Below are positions 14,540 through 23,387 of a stretch of 64,000 nt of DNA, piece after piece. Position 1 is the first letter of the stretch; each line of letters opens with the position of its first letter. The DNA lies in NCBI RefSeq assembly GCF_002234535.1, contig NZ_CP022521.1, positions 868,001-932,000 on the forward strand, given 5' to 3'. This DNA comes from Actinoalloteichus hoggarensis (GTDB lineage Bacteria > Actinomycetota > Actinomycetes > Mycobacteriales > Pseudonocardiaceae). The position numbers and the translations under genes are program-made. A model generated the notes under the pieces. The model made no database searches and was not told the DNA's origin. It saw only the letters and a list, made by a program, of their open reading frames with translations.

Positions 14540-17500
14540 TCGGGAAACTCCTCAGGTGAGTCGACGTCACAGGCGGATCGCCCATCGTGATCTGAAAACG
14601 TATATGGATGACGGTCGGCGTCTCCTTGCCGTCGGCGCGGTCCGCCCAGAAGTCGAATGCGTCCACCGTGATGTCGGGGGTCTCCCTGAGGTCGTTCTCC
14701 ATCTCGCCCCAGCCGTCGGCGGTGAGGAATCGACCGAAGGTGGCATTCTGCTTTCGCCATTGAGGTATCAGCGCGATGCGCTCGTTGATGCCGCCCGCCG
14801 CATGTCCGAAGATGTGGCCGCCTTGGAAGAAGAGTCCGAGGCCCTTGTACTCGTTGTCCGTGCCGACGTGTCCGAGTATCTGCTGGACTATCTTGTAGCG
14901 GGCGTGCTGGCTCAGCTTGTCGAAATCCAGCTTACCGCTGGCCGCAGAGGTGTAACCCCGCTCATCGGTGTGGAAGAGCCATCGAGGCTCGCCGGGTGTC
15001 TCGCCGGCTTCCGGAGGCTTGATCACACCGAATACGACGTTGCCGATCGGCGCGCCTTCTCGGTTCTTCAGGTGTGGATCCGCCTTGGTCTCGTCATGGT
15101 GGAAGTGCATGGTGCTCTTGTTGCCGAGTTCCGGGTTGTACAGACCGTCGACCGGCCCCGCCCAGGTGTGCACTCGGCTGATGTTCCCGGCGCCGTCGGT
15201 GTAGATCGTGGCGTGCCAGCTGCCGTCCGGCTGCAGCAGCGTGATCTCGGCGTTCGCGGGCCGGTCTTCCGGCGCTCGGTCGGCCCATTCCACGGTGAAG
15301 GCGCCCTCGCGCGGGTTCCACTCCTCCGTGCGTGTGGTGACCGGCGTCGACGACGGCTCCGGCGTCGTATCGTCCGTCGAGCGCTCGGTTCCCTCCGGTG
15401 CGTCGCCGCTCGGTGTCGTCTCGCCGTCCCACGTCACCGCACGCGGTGGCTCGGCCAGGTCGTCGGTGCGGAAGCGCTGCCGCCCGTAGCCGTCGATCAC
15501 GTCGTAGACGACGCCGGGATCCAGCACCAGTCCGAGGGCCCCGAGCACCGGCCCGGTGGCGTCGCCCGGCGGGAAGTACGCCTGCGAGTCCGTCCCCAGG
15601 CCTTCGTTGGGCACCGTGGAGCTGACGTATTCGAGTCTGGCCGGGCCTGCCTCGTCGCTGCCGACGAAGAAGTCGCCGAGGGGCCGGGTGCGCAGGTCGC
15701 CGTCGGCGTCCTCGAACTGGATCTCCGCCCGGTACCACGTGTTCGGGTCGGGGTCGGGCACCACGTCGCCGAACCGTTGTCCCGGGGCGAGCAGCACCGG
15801 CACCGGGGGGACGTCCGGATCGCGGGGCGGTGCGAGGTAGTCGGCGACCTGGTCGGACGAACGGGTGTTCGCCCTCGGCCGCGCATCCTCCGGAGCCGCC
15901 GGGTCGGCGGGGGCGTCGGACAGATACGGGCCGCCCTCGCCGAACTCCGCCGACGTCCCGTCCGGGTGGAACGTGTCCCACCGGCCGCCGGGCGGGTCGG
16001 TGGGAATCCGGTCTCCGTCGGCGTTCTGGACGCCCTCGGCGGAGAAGACGCTCCCGTCGGCCCCGACCCATCCCATCTCGGTCGGAGCCAGGACCTCCAC
16101 GCCGAGTTCCCTGGCGAGCTGCGCGGCGAACCCGTCCGGGAGACCGCCCGTGTCGCAGGACAGCAGCCGGATGGCTTCGCCGTTCCAGTCCGGGTCGGCG
16201 CGGACGACGTCGGCGAACTCGGCGGCGGTCAGCGTCTGGTCGCCGATGAAGACGTGCTGTCGATCGCCGTGCAGATCGTAGGTTCGGCGCCCGTCCGGGT
16301 CCGGGGCGACGTCCATCGCCGATCTGCTGGTCTCCGGTTCGTCCGGGAAGAACGCCCGGCCCGCGGGCGTGGTGGCGCTCGCCGCCAGGAGCGCGGCCGG
16401 GTCCGGGGCGGGCGACGGCGTCTCGACGGAGCCGTCGGCACCGTCCGGCGGGCCGTCTCGATCGCCTGCCCGGTCGGCGGGCTCGGCCGGCGACGTCGAG
16501 TCCGGAGAGGAGGCGGTCTCGCGGCGCCGCGTGGCGCCGTCGGCCGGATCGACGTCCGTGGTCGGGGTCGTGCTCGCCGCGTCGCGCTCGGCGAGCAGGT
16601 CGGCGCGCGCCGTGTCGTTCGCGCTCAGCCAGGCTTCGCCGTGGGGAGTGGTGCTCCACTGTCCGCTGTCCGGATCGAACGCGGCGAGCAGTCGCTCATC
16701 GCCCTCGCGATCCACGACCCATAATTCGGCGATCTCGCCGAACTCGGTCGGGCTCAGCTGGAACTCCGGGATGGCGTGGTGTTCGCTGCCGGGGAAGCCG
16801 TTGCCGGTGAACGGCGGGTCTTGGCGGGCGTCGCCGCCCATGATCATCTGTCCCTCCGGCGTGGTGCCGCCGTAGGGGATGGTCAGATTGTCCGGTTGAT
16901 CGAGGGGAAAGCGCAGCACGGGGATGCTCGCGTCGTCCGGCAGGTACGGCGGCCGACCGTTGCGCTCCTCGTAGCCGAGGTCGGTGTAGTCCAGGCGCAG
17001 TCCCTCGATGACGTCCGCCGGGCCGCGCAGCTCCGCCACATCGCGGTAGCGGGTGGTGAAGCCGTTCGCCTTGGTCGGGTCGAAGATCTGGAGGCGCCCC
17101 CCGCTGCCGTCGGGGATGAACACCGGGTTGTTCCGCAGGTAGTTCGCCGCGACCTCGCTGGTGAGGACGCGCTGCACGACCTCGCCGGCCGGGGCCTCGA
17201 CGCCGTCGCGCACATCGCGGATCGCCGCGACCTCCTCGGCCGTGTAGTTCTCCACCGGGCGCTGCCGAAGCTCGTCGAACTGCTCCGGGGTGAGCCCGGT
17301 GCCCTCGAGCCGCTCCGCCAGCTCGCTCTCGAATCCGCCCGCCGAGTCGAGCTGGTCGGCTCCGAGGCTCGTGTCATACGTCGAGCCGTCGGACAGCGGG
17401 TACTCGTGCTCGCTCGGCGACAGACCGCGATCGACGTCGGAGCCTGCGGCGTCGGGCGAGTCGACGGCGTCGGGTGAGCCTGCTGCCTCGGGCGAGCTCG

Positions 17501-20500
17501 TGGCCCCGGACGAGTCGGCTGCCGTGGCCGAATCGGCCGGCTCGTGACGTGGCGTCGGATCCTCGGGGCCCGTCGGTGCGTCGGGAGCCGGGTCTGAGGG
17601 GACGCCCGCGTCCTCCGGCGTCCTCGGTGCCGGGGCGGGCGGCAGGGCCTGGGTCGCAGGCGGCTCGGCGGACGCCCGATTCGGCGGCGGGCCGCCGTCG
17701 ATGCCGCCGATTCCACGTGGCAGCGGCGCGGGCCGGGGGCCTGTGCCGGCAGGCGGCGTCTCGCCGCGTGGGGCGGGCACGTCGCCGTCTCCGGGTTGCC
17801 GGGTCGGCGCGTCGGCTCCCGGTCGTGCGGGGCCGCCGGTCGGCGGGGACTGCGGAGCGGACGGGCCCGGCTGCTGGTGCGGACCCGGACCCGAGGGATT
17901 CGGGCCGGTCGGGCCGGGCCTGTCCGGTCCGGTGGGATGCGTCGGCGGCGGGCCGAACCGGTTCGGCATGTGTGGCGGCAGGCCGAGACCGTTCGGGGGA
18001 CGCCCCGGTCCGGCCGGTCGGCCGACGCCACCGGACTGCCTGCCTGGCCCGTCCGGCTGCCGACCCGCACCGTCCGGCTGTTTGTGAAATCCGTCGGACG
18101 GGCCGCCCATGGCGCCCGGAGGCGGCGCTCCGGGGCCGAGGTGTCCGGGAACACCGGGCTGCCGCCGTGGGGACTGATCGTTCGAGGGGGCGGGCCCGTT
18201 CGGCCCGGGGTGTGGTGCGCCGCCGGGACTCGGGCCGCCCGGCGGTCGTCCTGGGCCGTACGCACCGGGCGGACCGATCGGGCGCTGCGGTCCGCCGTGC
18301 GGCGGTCCGCCCTGGTACGGACCCGGTTGACGTCCGCCGGGCATGCCGGGTCCGCCGGGGCCCGGCGGCAAGGGCGGGACAGTCGGGCGATGGCCGGGCG
18401 GTCCGCCCGGTGGCGGGGCGAGCGCGGGCAGCGTCGCGCCGTGCGGGTGTTGCGGCGGCGGGCCGCCTGGGCGCTGCGGTGTCGGTCCGCCGGGCGGCTG
18501 CGGCGGACGACCACCGGGGTTCGGGGGCGAGCTGCCGGGGTGCTGCCGCGGCGGGCCGCCGGGGTGCTGTTGCGCCGGGCCGCTCTGATAGGGAGGCGGT
18601 CCGGCGTCGAGCGGCCGGGGCGGTTGCGTCGGAGCCGTGCGGGGTGCGGTCGATGATCCCGGCTGTCCCGGGCCGGGGGGCGGTGCGCCGAGTCCGCCGG
18701 GGTTGGGCTGCCTGCCGCCCTGCGGCGGGCCGGACTGGCCACCAGGGCTCGACGTCGTGGGGCCCGACATTCCGGGGCCCGGACCTTGCGGGCTGGAGAA
18801 TCCGCCCCCGGTCGGGCCGAACGGCACCGAGCCGGGCATGCCGCCCGCCGCCGGACCACCTGCCGAGCCGCCTGACGGTGCTGGTCCCGTGCCGCCGGGC
18901 TGGCCGCCGGTGCCACCGTGGAGGCCTGCGGGTCCGCCCGTGAACGGTGCGTCGGTGCCACCGGTCATGGAACTCGCCGTGATCGTCGCCGGGCCGCTCG
19001 GAGCCGCCGAATCGGGTCGGGTCGGTCCGCCCGGTCCGCCGGGACCGAAGACCGAGGGTCCGGTGGAATCCGATCCCTGCGTCGGGCCGGACGGGGCGTT
19101 CGTCGGGCCCGTGCCCGCCGGGCCGAAGCCCGCAGGTCCCGCACCCGCGCCGCCCGGATCGGCGGAGCCGGGTCCGAAGCCGCCGGGCGGCAGACCGCCC
19201 GGCGTGGGGGGCTGCGGCCCGAGGGCTCCGGCGCCGGGTGGGAGCGCGGGTTCCAGCCGGGGTCCGGATGTCGGCGTCGAGCCGGTCATCGAGCCGCCCG
19301 GAGGCAGGCCCGTGCCGGCGCCGCGATCCGCTGTGGAGGCGTCGGCGGGAGAGTCGGCACGGGGAGCGACGGAGTCGCCGCGGGCCGGGTCGATCGAACC
19401 GAACGTGTCCGGTGTGGACGTCGGCCCGGACGTGCCGGCCGAGCGGGCGCCCGGTGGCGGGCCGTCGGCCCCGCCGCCTCCGGTGGGCGCGGTCCGATCG
19501 AGGCCGGCAGACGGGCTGCTCGGCCCGCCGCTCGGGGCGCTGCCGCCCGGCGAATCACCGGAGGGGACCTCGCCGGTGGCCGCGGAACCGGGCGATGCCC
19601 CGGTTCCGTCGTCCGGAGCCGCGCCACCCGGCGACGCCCCGGAGTCGGGGTTCGTCGTCGGGGCCGCGGGGGCCGGGGCGGCCGGGGAGTCCGGGCTCGA
19701 CGATCCGGCGGGTGGGACGTCGCTCTGCGGGGACGTCGGCGTGCCGGCGGGTGGGACGGTCGCGGAGGAGTCCACGCCGGGGCCCGGGCCGTCGGGCGGG
19801 CCGCCGTTCCATGCGGGCGTGTCGGGGGCGGCGTCGGGTGTGCTCGACGCGTCCGGAGTGCGGGGCGCGTCCGGGGCGCTCGGCGTGTGGCTGCTCCCCG
19901 AGCCGGAGGCGGCGGTCGAGCCCGCCGCGGCGGGCGGGTTCGACGGCGACCCTGCCGGGCTCGATCCGCTGTCGGCCGGCGGCCCGACGGGACCGCCGTC
20001 GCCCGCCGAGGGACCCGGCGCCGCACCGGGCCCGGTCGTGCCCGGCTCCGGCGTATTCGGTCCCGTCGTGCTCGGCCCCGGCCCGATCGTGCTCGGAGCC
20101 GTGCCCGGCCCGCCGGTGCCGTCACCGAGGCCGGTCCCGCCCGGCGCCGTGGCGAGGGCGTTCGGACCCGGCGAGCCGCCGCCCGGCGCTCCCGGATCGG
20201 ATGGCCCCGAGTTCGGACCCGGCCCCGAGTCGCCGCCCCCATCGGCAGGCGAGGGCCCGTCCGAGCCGCCGCGATCGGGCAGCAGGTCGATCGAGCCGTC
20301 CCCGTCCGGTCCGAGACCGTCGTTCGACGAGTCGGCGCCGCCGAGATCGGGACTCGGCGCGTTGATGCTGTCGGCCCGCTGCTCCGTTCCGTCCACCGCA
20401 CCGCCGACCGCGCCCGACGTGGTGCCGTAGAGCAGGTCTTGAGCGGTGATGCCCTGACCGGTGATCAGACCCTCGGCGGCCGTGCTCACCAGCCCCTCGG

Positions 20501-21242
20501 CCGCGCCCCTGGTGGCGCCGCGCAGCGCTCCGTCGGTGAGGCTTCCCGTGACGCTGGTGGATAATCCGGTGGTCGCGCCCGTCGGGATCACACCGGAGAC
20601 GCCGCCGACGACGCCCGAGATCACCCCGCTGATCGCGGAGTCCTTGATCTTTCCCCAGTCCATCGACTCTCGATTGCCCTGGAGCATCTGGAGTCCCTGG
20701 ACGGCGGCGTCGAGTCCGACCGACATGGCCACTTCGAGGGCCACGCTCTTCAGGATCGAGATGATGAGCTGCCGGAAGATCATCTGCACGGTGAGCCGGG
20801 TCGCCGCCTGCGCGACGGGGATCCCCGCACTGGCCGCGCCGAAGGTGGCGAAGGCCGCCGCGATCATCGCCAGGATCTGGATCAGCAGCATGATCAGTGA
20901 GGCGATGATCATGTACTTCGTGTACTCGACCTCGAGCGCGGTGGCGTCGCAGTTCGCGCCGAGCTCTTCGCAGAACTCCTGTAAAGAGACCAGGAACCGT
21001 TCGTCGCCCGCGACGAACTGGTCCCACATCTGCCGGAAGGCGTCGGCCGTCTGGCCCTCCATGCAGTTCAGTGAGGCATCCGCCGCCGCTTGGCCCTCTT
21101 CGATCACCGCGCCTACGTCGGCGGCCGCCTGCCGCCAGGCCTCGCCGAGGCGACGCAGCGCGGTCTCGTCGCCCTCGGGCCAGTTCATCCCGACACAGAT
21201 CGGGATGAGCCACTTGACCTCGTCGGGGATCTCCATGCCCAT
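14508..21242 (-). CDS. Giant type VII-secreted polymorphic toxin with C-terminal endonuclease domain
   Basis: 2,244 residues. Residues 1-105 form a helical WXG-like/CpnT-type N-terminus (EIPDEVKWLIPICVGMNWPEGDE), followed by a hydrophobic region (about 109-180) and a Gly-rich helical part to about 280. Then comes a stalk of about 1,000 Pro/Gly/Ser-rich residues. From about 1280 folded domains follow: one containing LTPEQFDELRQRPVENYTAE and PGSEHHAIPEF; a module with DLHGD (about 1655) and LLSCDTG (about 1692) resembling His/Cys peptidase-like domains of polymorphic toxins; and a beta-rich spacer. The last 270 residues are an Endonuclea_NS_2-type nuclease: ATIYTDGAGNISRV, then GGHIFGHAAGG and ALIPQWRKQN. 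ATG 21242 follows AGGTG; GTG 21251 and ATG 21236 are alternatives. Its stop overlaps the immunity gene. The secretion machinery itself is not in the window. Confidence 0.87.
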   Translation of the reverse strand: MGMEIPDEVKWLIPICVGMNWPEGDETALRRLGEAWRQAAADVGAVIEEGQAAADASLNCMEGQTADAFRQMWDQFVAGDERFLVSLQEFCEELGANCDATALEVEYTKYMIIASLIMLLIQILAMIAAAFATFGAASAGIPVAQAATRLTVQMIFRQLIISILKSVALEVAMSVGLDAAVQGLQMLQGNRESMDWGKIKDSAISGVISGVVGGVSGVIPTGATTGLSTSVTGSLTDGALRGATRGAAEGLVSTAAEGLITGQGITAQDLLYGTTSGAVGGAVDGTEQRADSINAPSPDLGGADSSNDGLGPDGDGSIDLLPDRGGSDGPSPADGGGDSGPGPNSGPSDPGAPGGGSPGPNALATAPGGTGLGDGTGGPGTAPSTIGPGPSTTGPNTPEPGTTGPGAAPGPSAGDGGPVGPPADSGSSPAGSPSNPPAAAGSTAASGSGSSHTPSAPDAPRTPDASSTPDAAPDTPAWNGGPPDGPGPGVDSSATVPPAGTPTSPQSDVPPAGSSSPDSPAAPAPAAPTTNPDSGASPGGAAPDDGTGASPGSAATGEVPSGDSPGGSAPSGGPSSPSAGLDRTAPTGGGGADGPPPGARSAGTSGPTSTPDTFGSIDPARGDSVAPRADSPADASTADRGAGTGLPPGGSMTGSTPTSGPRLEPALPPGAGALGPQPPTPGGLPPGGFGPGSADPGGAGAGPAGFGPAGTGPTNAPSGPTQGSDSTGPSVFGPGGPGGPTRPDSAAPSGPATITASSMTGGTDAPFTGGPAGLHGGTGGQPGGTGPAPSGGSAGGPAAGGMPGSVPFGPTGGGFSSPQGPGPGMSGPTTSSPGGQSGPPQGGRQPNPGGLGAPPPGPGQPGSSTAPRTAPTQPPRPLDAGPPPYQSGPAQQHPGGPPRQHPGSSPPNPGGRPPQPPGGPTPQRPGGPPPQHPHGATLPALAPPPGGPPGHRPTVPPLPPGPGGPGMPGGRQPGPYQGGPPHGGPQRPIGPPGAYGPGRPPGGPSPGGAPHPGPNGPAPSNDQSPRRQPGVPGHLGPGAPPPGAMGGPSDGFHKQPDGAGRQPDGPGRQSGGVGRPAGPGRPPNGLGLPPHMPNRFGPPPTHPTGPDRPGPTGPNPSGPGPHQQPGPSAPQSPPTGGPARPGADAPTRQPGDGDVPAPRGETPPAGTGPRPAPLPRGIGGIDGGPPPNRASAEPPATQALPPAPAPRTPEDAGVPSDPAPDAPTGPEDPTPRHEPADSATAADSSGATSSPEAAGSPDAVDSPDAAGSDVDRGLSPSEHEYPLSDGSTYDTSLGADQLDSAGGFESELAERLEGTGLTPEQFDELRQRPVENYTAEEVAAIRDVRDGVEAPAGEVVQRVLTSEVAANYLRNNPVFIPDGSGGRLQIFDPTKANGFTTRYRDVAELRGPADVIEGLRLDYTDLGYEERNGRPPYLPDDASIPVLRFPLDQPDNLTIPYGGTTPEGQMIMGGDARQDPPFTGNGFPGSEHHAIPEFQLSPTEFGEIAELWVVDREGDERLLAAFDPDSGQWSTTPHGEAWLSANDTARADLLAERDAASTTPTTDVDPADGATRRRETASSPDSTSPAEPADRAGDRDGPPDGADGSVETPSPAPDPAALLAASATTPAGRAFFPDEPETSRSAMDVAPDPDGRRTYDLHGDRQHVFIGDQTLTAAEFADVVRADPDWNGEAIRLLSCDTGGLPDGFAAQLARELGVEVLAPTEMGWVGADGSVFSAEGVQNADGDRIPTDPPGGRWDTFHPDGTSAEFGEGGPYLSDAPADPAAPEDARPRANTRSSDQVADYLAPPRDPDVPPVPVLLAPGQRFGDVVPDPDPNTWYRAEIQFEDADGDLRTRPLGDFFVGSDEAGPARLEYVSSTVPNEGLGTDSQAYFPPGDATGPVLGALGLVLDPGVVYDVIDGYGRQRFRTDDLAEPPRAVTWDGETTPSGDAPEGTERSTDDTTPEPSSTPVTTRTEEWNPREGAFTVEWADRAPEDRPANAEITLLQPDGSWHATIYTDGAGNISRVHTWAGPVDGLYNPELGNKSTMHFHHDETKADPHLKNREGAPIGNVVFGVIKPPEAGETPGEPRWLFHTDERGYTSAASGKLDFDKLSQHARYKIVQQILGHVGTDNEYKGLGLFFQGGHIFGHAAGGINERIALIPQWRKQNATFGRFLTADGWGEMENDLRETPDITVDAFDFWADRADGKETPTVIHIRFQITMGDPPVTSTHLRSFPNVPSATPLAP

Positions 21243-21380
21243 GGGATGCACCTAGCGTCGTCTGCCGCAGCAGGGCCGTGGGAACAGCGAGTCGAAGCGA
21301 ATGCAGGCGGGGCGGCCGTGAAACGCGCCCGGAGAGGCGCCTGCCGTGGCGGTGGTGGGTGTCCGGTCGAACGCGGCCGG

Positions 21381-22232
21381 TCAGCTGTCGGGGACCGCCC
21401 GATCGTCGGTGAGCGCTCGCCACCACCGCGGCACGGCCTCCGCCGGTCGCGGGTGGCGGGTCAGCTCCGCTGTCAGTGCGGCGACCGGCGGCGGGCAGTG
21501 CCAGCTGGTCTCGTCGTCGTAGGAGATCCCCGCGAGACCGCCGTCCGGGCGGATGCGCAGGCGCGCCGCGAGCCAGGCGGCTTGTCCCTCCTCCGCTGAG
21601 CGATCCCGGAGCTCGGTGAGCGCCTGACCGACCGGTGCTCGCGGCGAGAACAGCCGGACGACGCCGGCCTCGTCGACGCCGCGGCAGGTCAGCTCGGCGT
21701 AGCCGCCGACCTGGCGGAACTCGACGTCGATCGACTGTCGAGGCGGCCCGGCGGAGGCGACGACGGCCGCGGCGGCGGCGTGCCGCAACGCGGCCTCGGA
21801 GCGCACGGGCCGTGGGATGTCCTCGGCACGCGCGGTCTCGGTGCGCTGCTGCCACAACGCGGTCAGCCGCTCCGGTGGCGCCGACGCGAAGAACCCGGTG
21901 CGCTCGTAGACGGTCAGGCCCAGTTCGCGTGCGCGGACGGCGTCCCTCCCGGTCCAGGCGAGCCGAAGCCGTGCGTCGTCCTCGCCGGTGACGAGGTACC
22001 GCTCGCCGTCGAGGAGGCAATAGGTGTGCAGCGAGAACCGTTCGGTCAGCTCGGCGGCGGCGATCGTGCCGACGATCCGGCCGCTCGCCCTGGCCCGGAA
22101 GCCGTCGGGCGTGGGATCGCCGTCCAGGACGGTCAGGGCGACCGTGCCGGGCCGCCCCGTTCCCACCCGGAACACCTGACCACGCCAGACGCCGTACGGT
22201 CCGTCGGGTAGCCGCGAGTCCGGCGCGGTCAC
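21381..22232 (-). CDS. Two-domain protein with YezG-like C-terminus, encoded between the WXG-like protein and the toxin
   Basis: A 283-residue cytoplasmic protein without signal peptide. Residues 1-140 are a beta-rich domain I do not recognise (YGVWRGQVFRVGTG, then RFSLHTYCLLDGERYLVTGE and LTVYERTGFFAS). The C-terminal 130 residues resemble the YezG-like immunity proteins at the other end of the operon: QAAWLAARLRIRPDGG, ISYDDETSWHCPP and ELTRHPRPAEAVPRWW, nearly the same closing motif. The GTG start at 22232 overlaps the stop of the WXG-like gene by four bases, so both are translated together. It may be an additional immunity protein, or an adaptor that holds the toxin before export; the sequence does not decide. 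Confidence 0.65.
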   Translation of the reverse strand: MTAPDSRLPDGPYGVWRGQVFRVGTGRPGTVALTVLDGDPTPDGFRARASGRIVGTIAAAELTERFSLHTYCLLDGERYLVTGEDDARLRLAWTGRDAVRARELGLTVYERTGFFASAPPERLTALWQQRTETARAEDIPRPVRSEAALRHAAAAAVVASAGPPRQSIDVEFRQVGGYAELTCRGVDEAGVVRLFSPRAPVGQALTELRDRSAEEGQAAWLAARLRIRPDGGLAGISYDDETSWHCPPPVAALTAELTRHPRPAEAVPRWWRALTDDRAVPDS

Positions 22233-22543
22233 GATCCGCTCCCCAAGGCGTCGGCGCTCTCCTCGTCCATCGCCTCCCAGGCGTCCGCGCAGTCGTCCAG
22301 GCTGGTCTTCAACGCTGTCAGGCCGGCGACCAGATTGACGAACGACTCCATCGCGATCGCGGAGTTCGGCACGTACTCGGTGCTGAAGGCCTGGCCGGAC
22401 TCGTCCTCGCCCCAGCAGGCGCCCTCGGCGGCCAAGGCGTTCTCCAGGCTGACGCGGGCCGTCTCCATCGAATCGGAGGCGCCGGTGAATCCGGTGGCCG
22501 CGGTCCGCAGCGCGGCCGGGTCGACCTCGTAGCCGTCGCTCAT
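22229..22543 (-). CDS. WXG100/EspC-like small secretion partner
   Basis: A 104-residue helical protein of the type VII secretion substrate class: helix 1 (EVDPAALRTAATGFTGASDSM), a turn with CWGEDESGQAFSTEY, the W-G-x-D-x-x-G signature, and helix 2 ending in an acidic tail. Such proteins form four-helix bundles with partner substrates and guide them to the ESX/type VII apparatus. It lies two genes upstream of the giant toxin and overlaps its neighbours on both sides by four bases, so it probably pairs with the toxin N-terminus. No signal peptide is present, as expected. Confidence 0.85.
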   Translation of the reverse strand: MSDGYEVDPAALRTAATGFTGASDSMETARVSLENALAAEGACWGEDESGQAFSTEYVPNSAIAMESFVNLVAGLTALKTSLDDCADAWEAMDEESADALGSGS

Positions 22544-23073
22544 CGGGAGTCGCCTCCGGTCAGCCAGCTCTGCGGCTCCTCGTCATCGACCTCGTCCCGC
22601 GCGGGCCGCCGGGGACGAGGGCTCGTCGTCGGCGTCGCCGACTCCGGCGGTTCGGCACCCGGTCGGGAGAACGGGCCGACCAGGTCGCGGAACGACGGGG
22701 CACCCTCGACCAGGTCGGCGAGATCGGGCGTGCCCTCCTGAAGCGGCGCCATGATCTCGGTGACCCGTTGCCCGGCCTGGTTCGACGCCTGGCGGACGAC
22801 CTCGGTGGCCACTCGGCCGAGCTTGTCCGGGCTGCTGCGTGCGAAGGCGCTCGGCGCGAACTCCAGCCGCGTCAGCGTGCCGCTCGAGTCGACCGTGGCC
22901 GTGACGAGCCCGTCCGGCGAACTGACCTTCGCGCTCACCTTCGCGGCCTCGGTCTGTGCCTCCCGCAGCTGGTCGGTCTGTCGGCGCAGCTGCCCCATCA
23001 GCTGGTCGACCTGGTCGCGGACGGCCGCGTTGCGCGCCTCCAGCCGGGCGCGTCGATCCTCTGGTCCCGCCAT
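22540..23073 (-). CDS. YbaB/EbfC-like protein, first gene of the toxin operon
   Basis: A 177-residue protein with a YbaB/EbfC-like fold in its first 110 residues: a long coiled-coil helix (RRARLEARNAAVRDQVDQLM, RRQTDQLREAQTEAAKVSAK), a three-strand section (GLVTATVDSSGTLTRLEF) and a second helix. The C-terminal 60 residues are acidic and Pro-rich. YbaB-type proteins are often the first gene of actinobacterial WXG/toxin operons, where they may bind DNA or act as helpers; no function is proven by the sequence. ATG 23073 is preceded by GGGGGAGG; an in-frame GTG lies two codons upstream. The stop overlaps the WXG-like gene (ATGA). Confidence 0.82.
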   Translation of the reverse strand: MAGPEDRRARLEARNAAVRDQVDQLMGQLRRQTDQLREAQTEAAKVSAKVSSPDGLVTATVDSSGTLTRLEFAPSAFARSSPDKLGRVATEVVRQASNQAGQRVTEIMAPLQEGTPDLADLVEGAPSFRDLVGPFSRPGAEPPESATPTTSPRPRRPARDEVDDEEPQSWLTGGDSR

Positions 23074-23387
23074 GGCCACCTCCCCCGTGACTACAGACGG
23101 CGTCTGTTCGATCCCCCGGAGTGCACGTTAGCGCTCGTGTCGCGGCTTCGAGGGCGGTTCGCGAGATGCGTCCGACAGCGTGACCACGGATTACCTCGTT
23201 CAGTCCAGCGGCAGCGGCCGGGCGGCCCCGTGTCGGATCCCGGGTCTCCGTCGAGCACGGCGTCGAGGCGGCATCGGTCTGAGTTCGGCGATCTCCACGG
23301 GGATGCCGCGACGGCCCGGGTCTTCTTCGGGACGCGCCGCCGCGGCGTGGCCGTCGGCGGGACGCGGCGGCTGCCGCGTCCCGGACC
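23074..23387. other. Intergenic region holding the toxin operon promoter
   Basis: No gene is visible. The segment separates the start of the minus-strand toxin operon from the 3' end of aceA, also on the minus strand, so it should carry the operon promoter and the aceA terminator. I could not pick out a convincing -35/-10 pair. A direct ACAGACGG-CGTCTGT inverted repeat (about 23093-23109) lies just upstream of the first gene and may be an operator. Confidence 0.4.

Noticed and set aside
18637-20430. Very long plus-strand open frames opposite the toxin stalk
   Set aside because: They arise from the Pro/Gly/Ser-rich, GC-rich codons of the toxin; the amino-acid content mirrors the stalk, no start signal is present, and domains on both sides support the minus strand.
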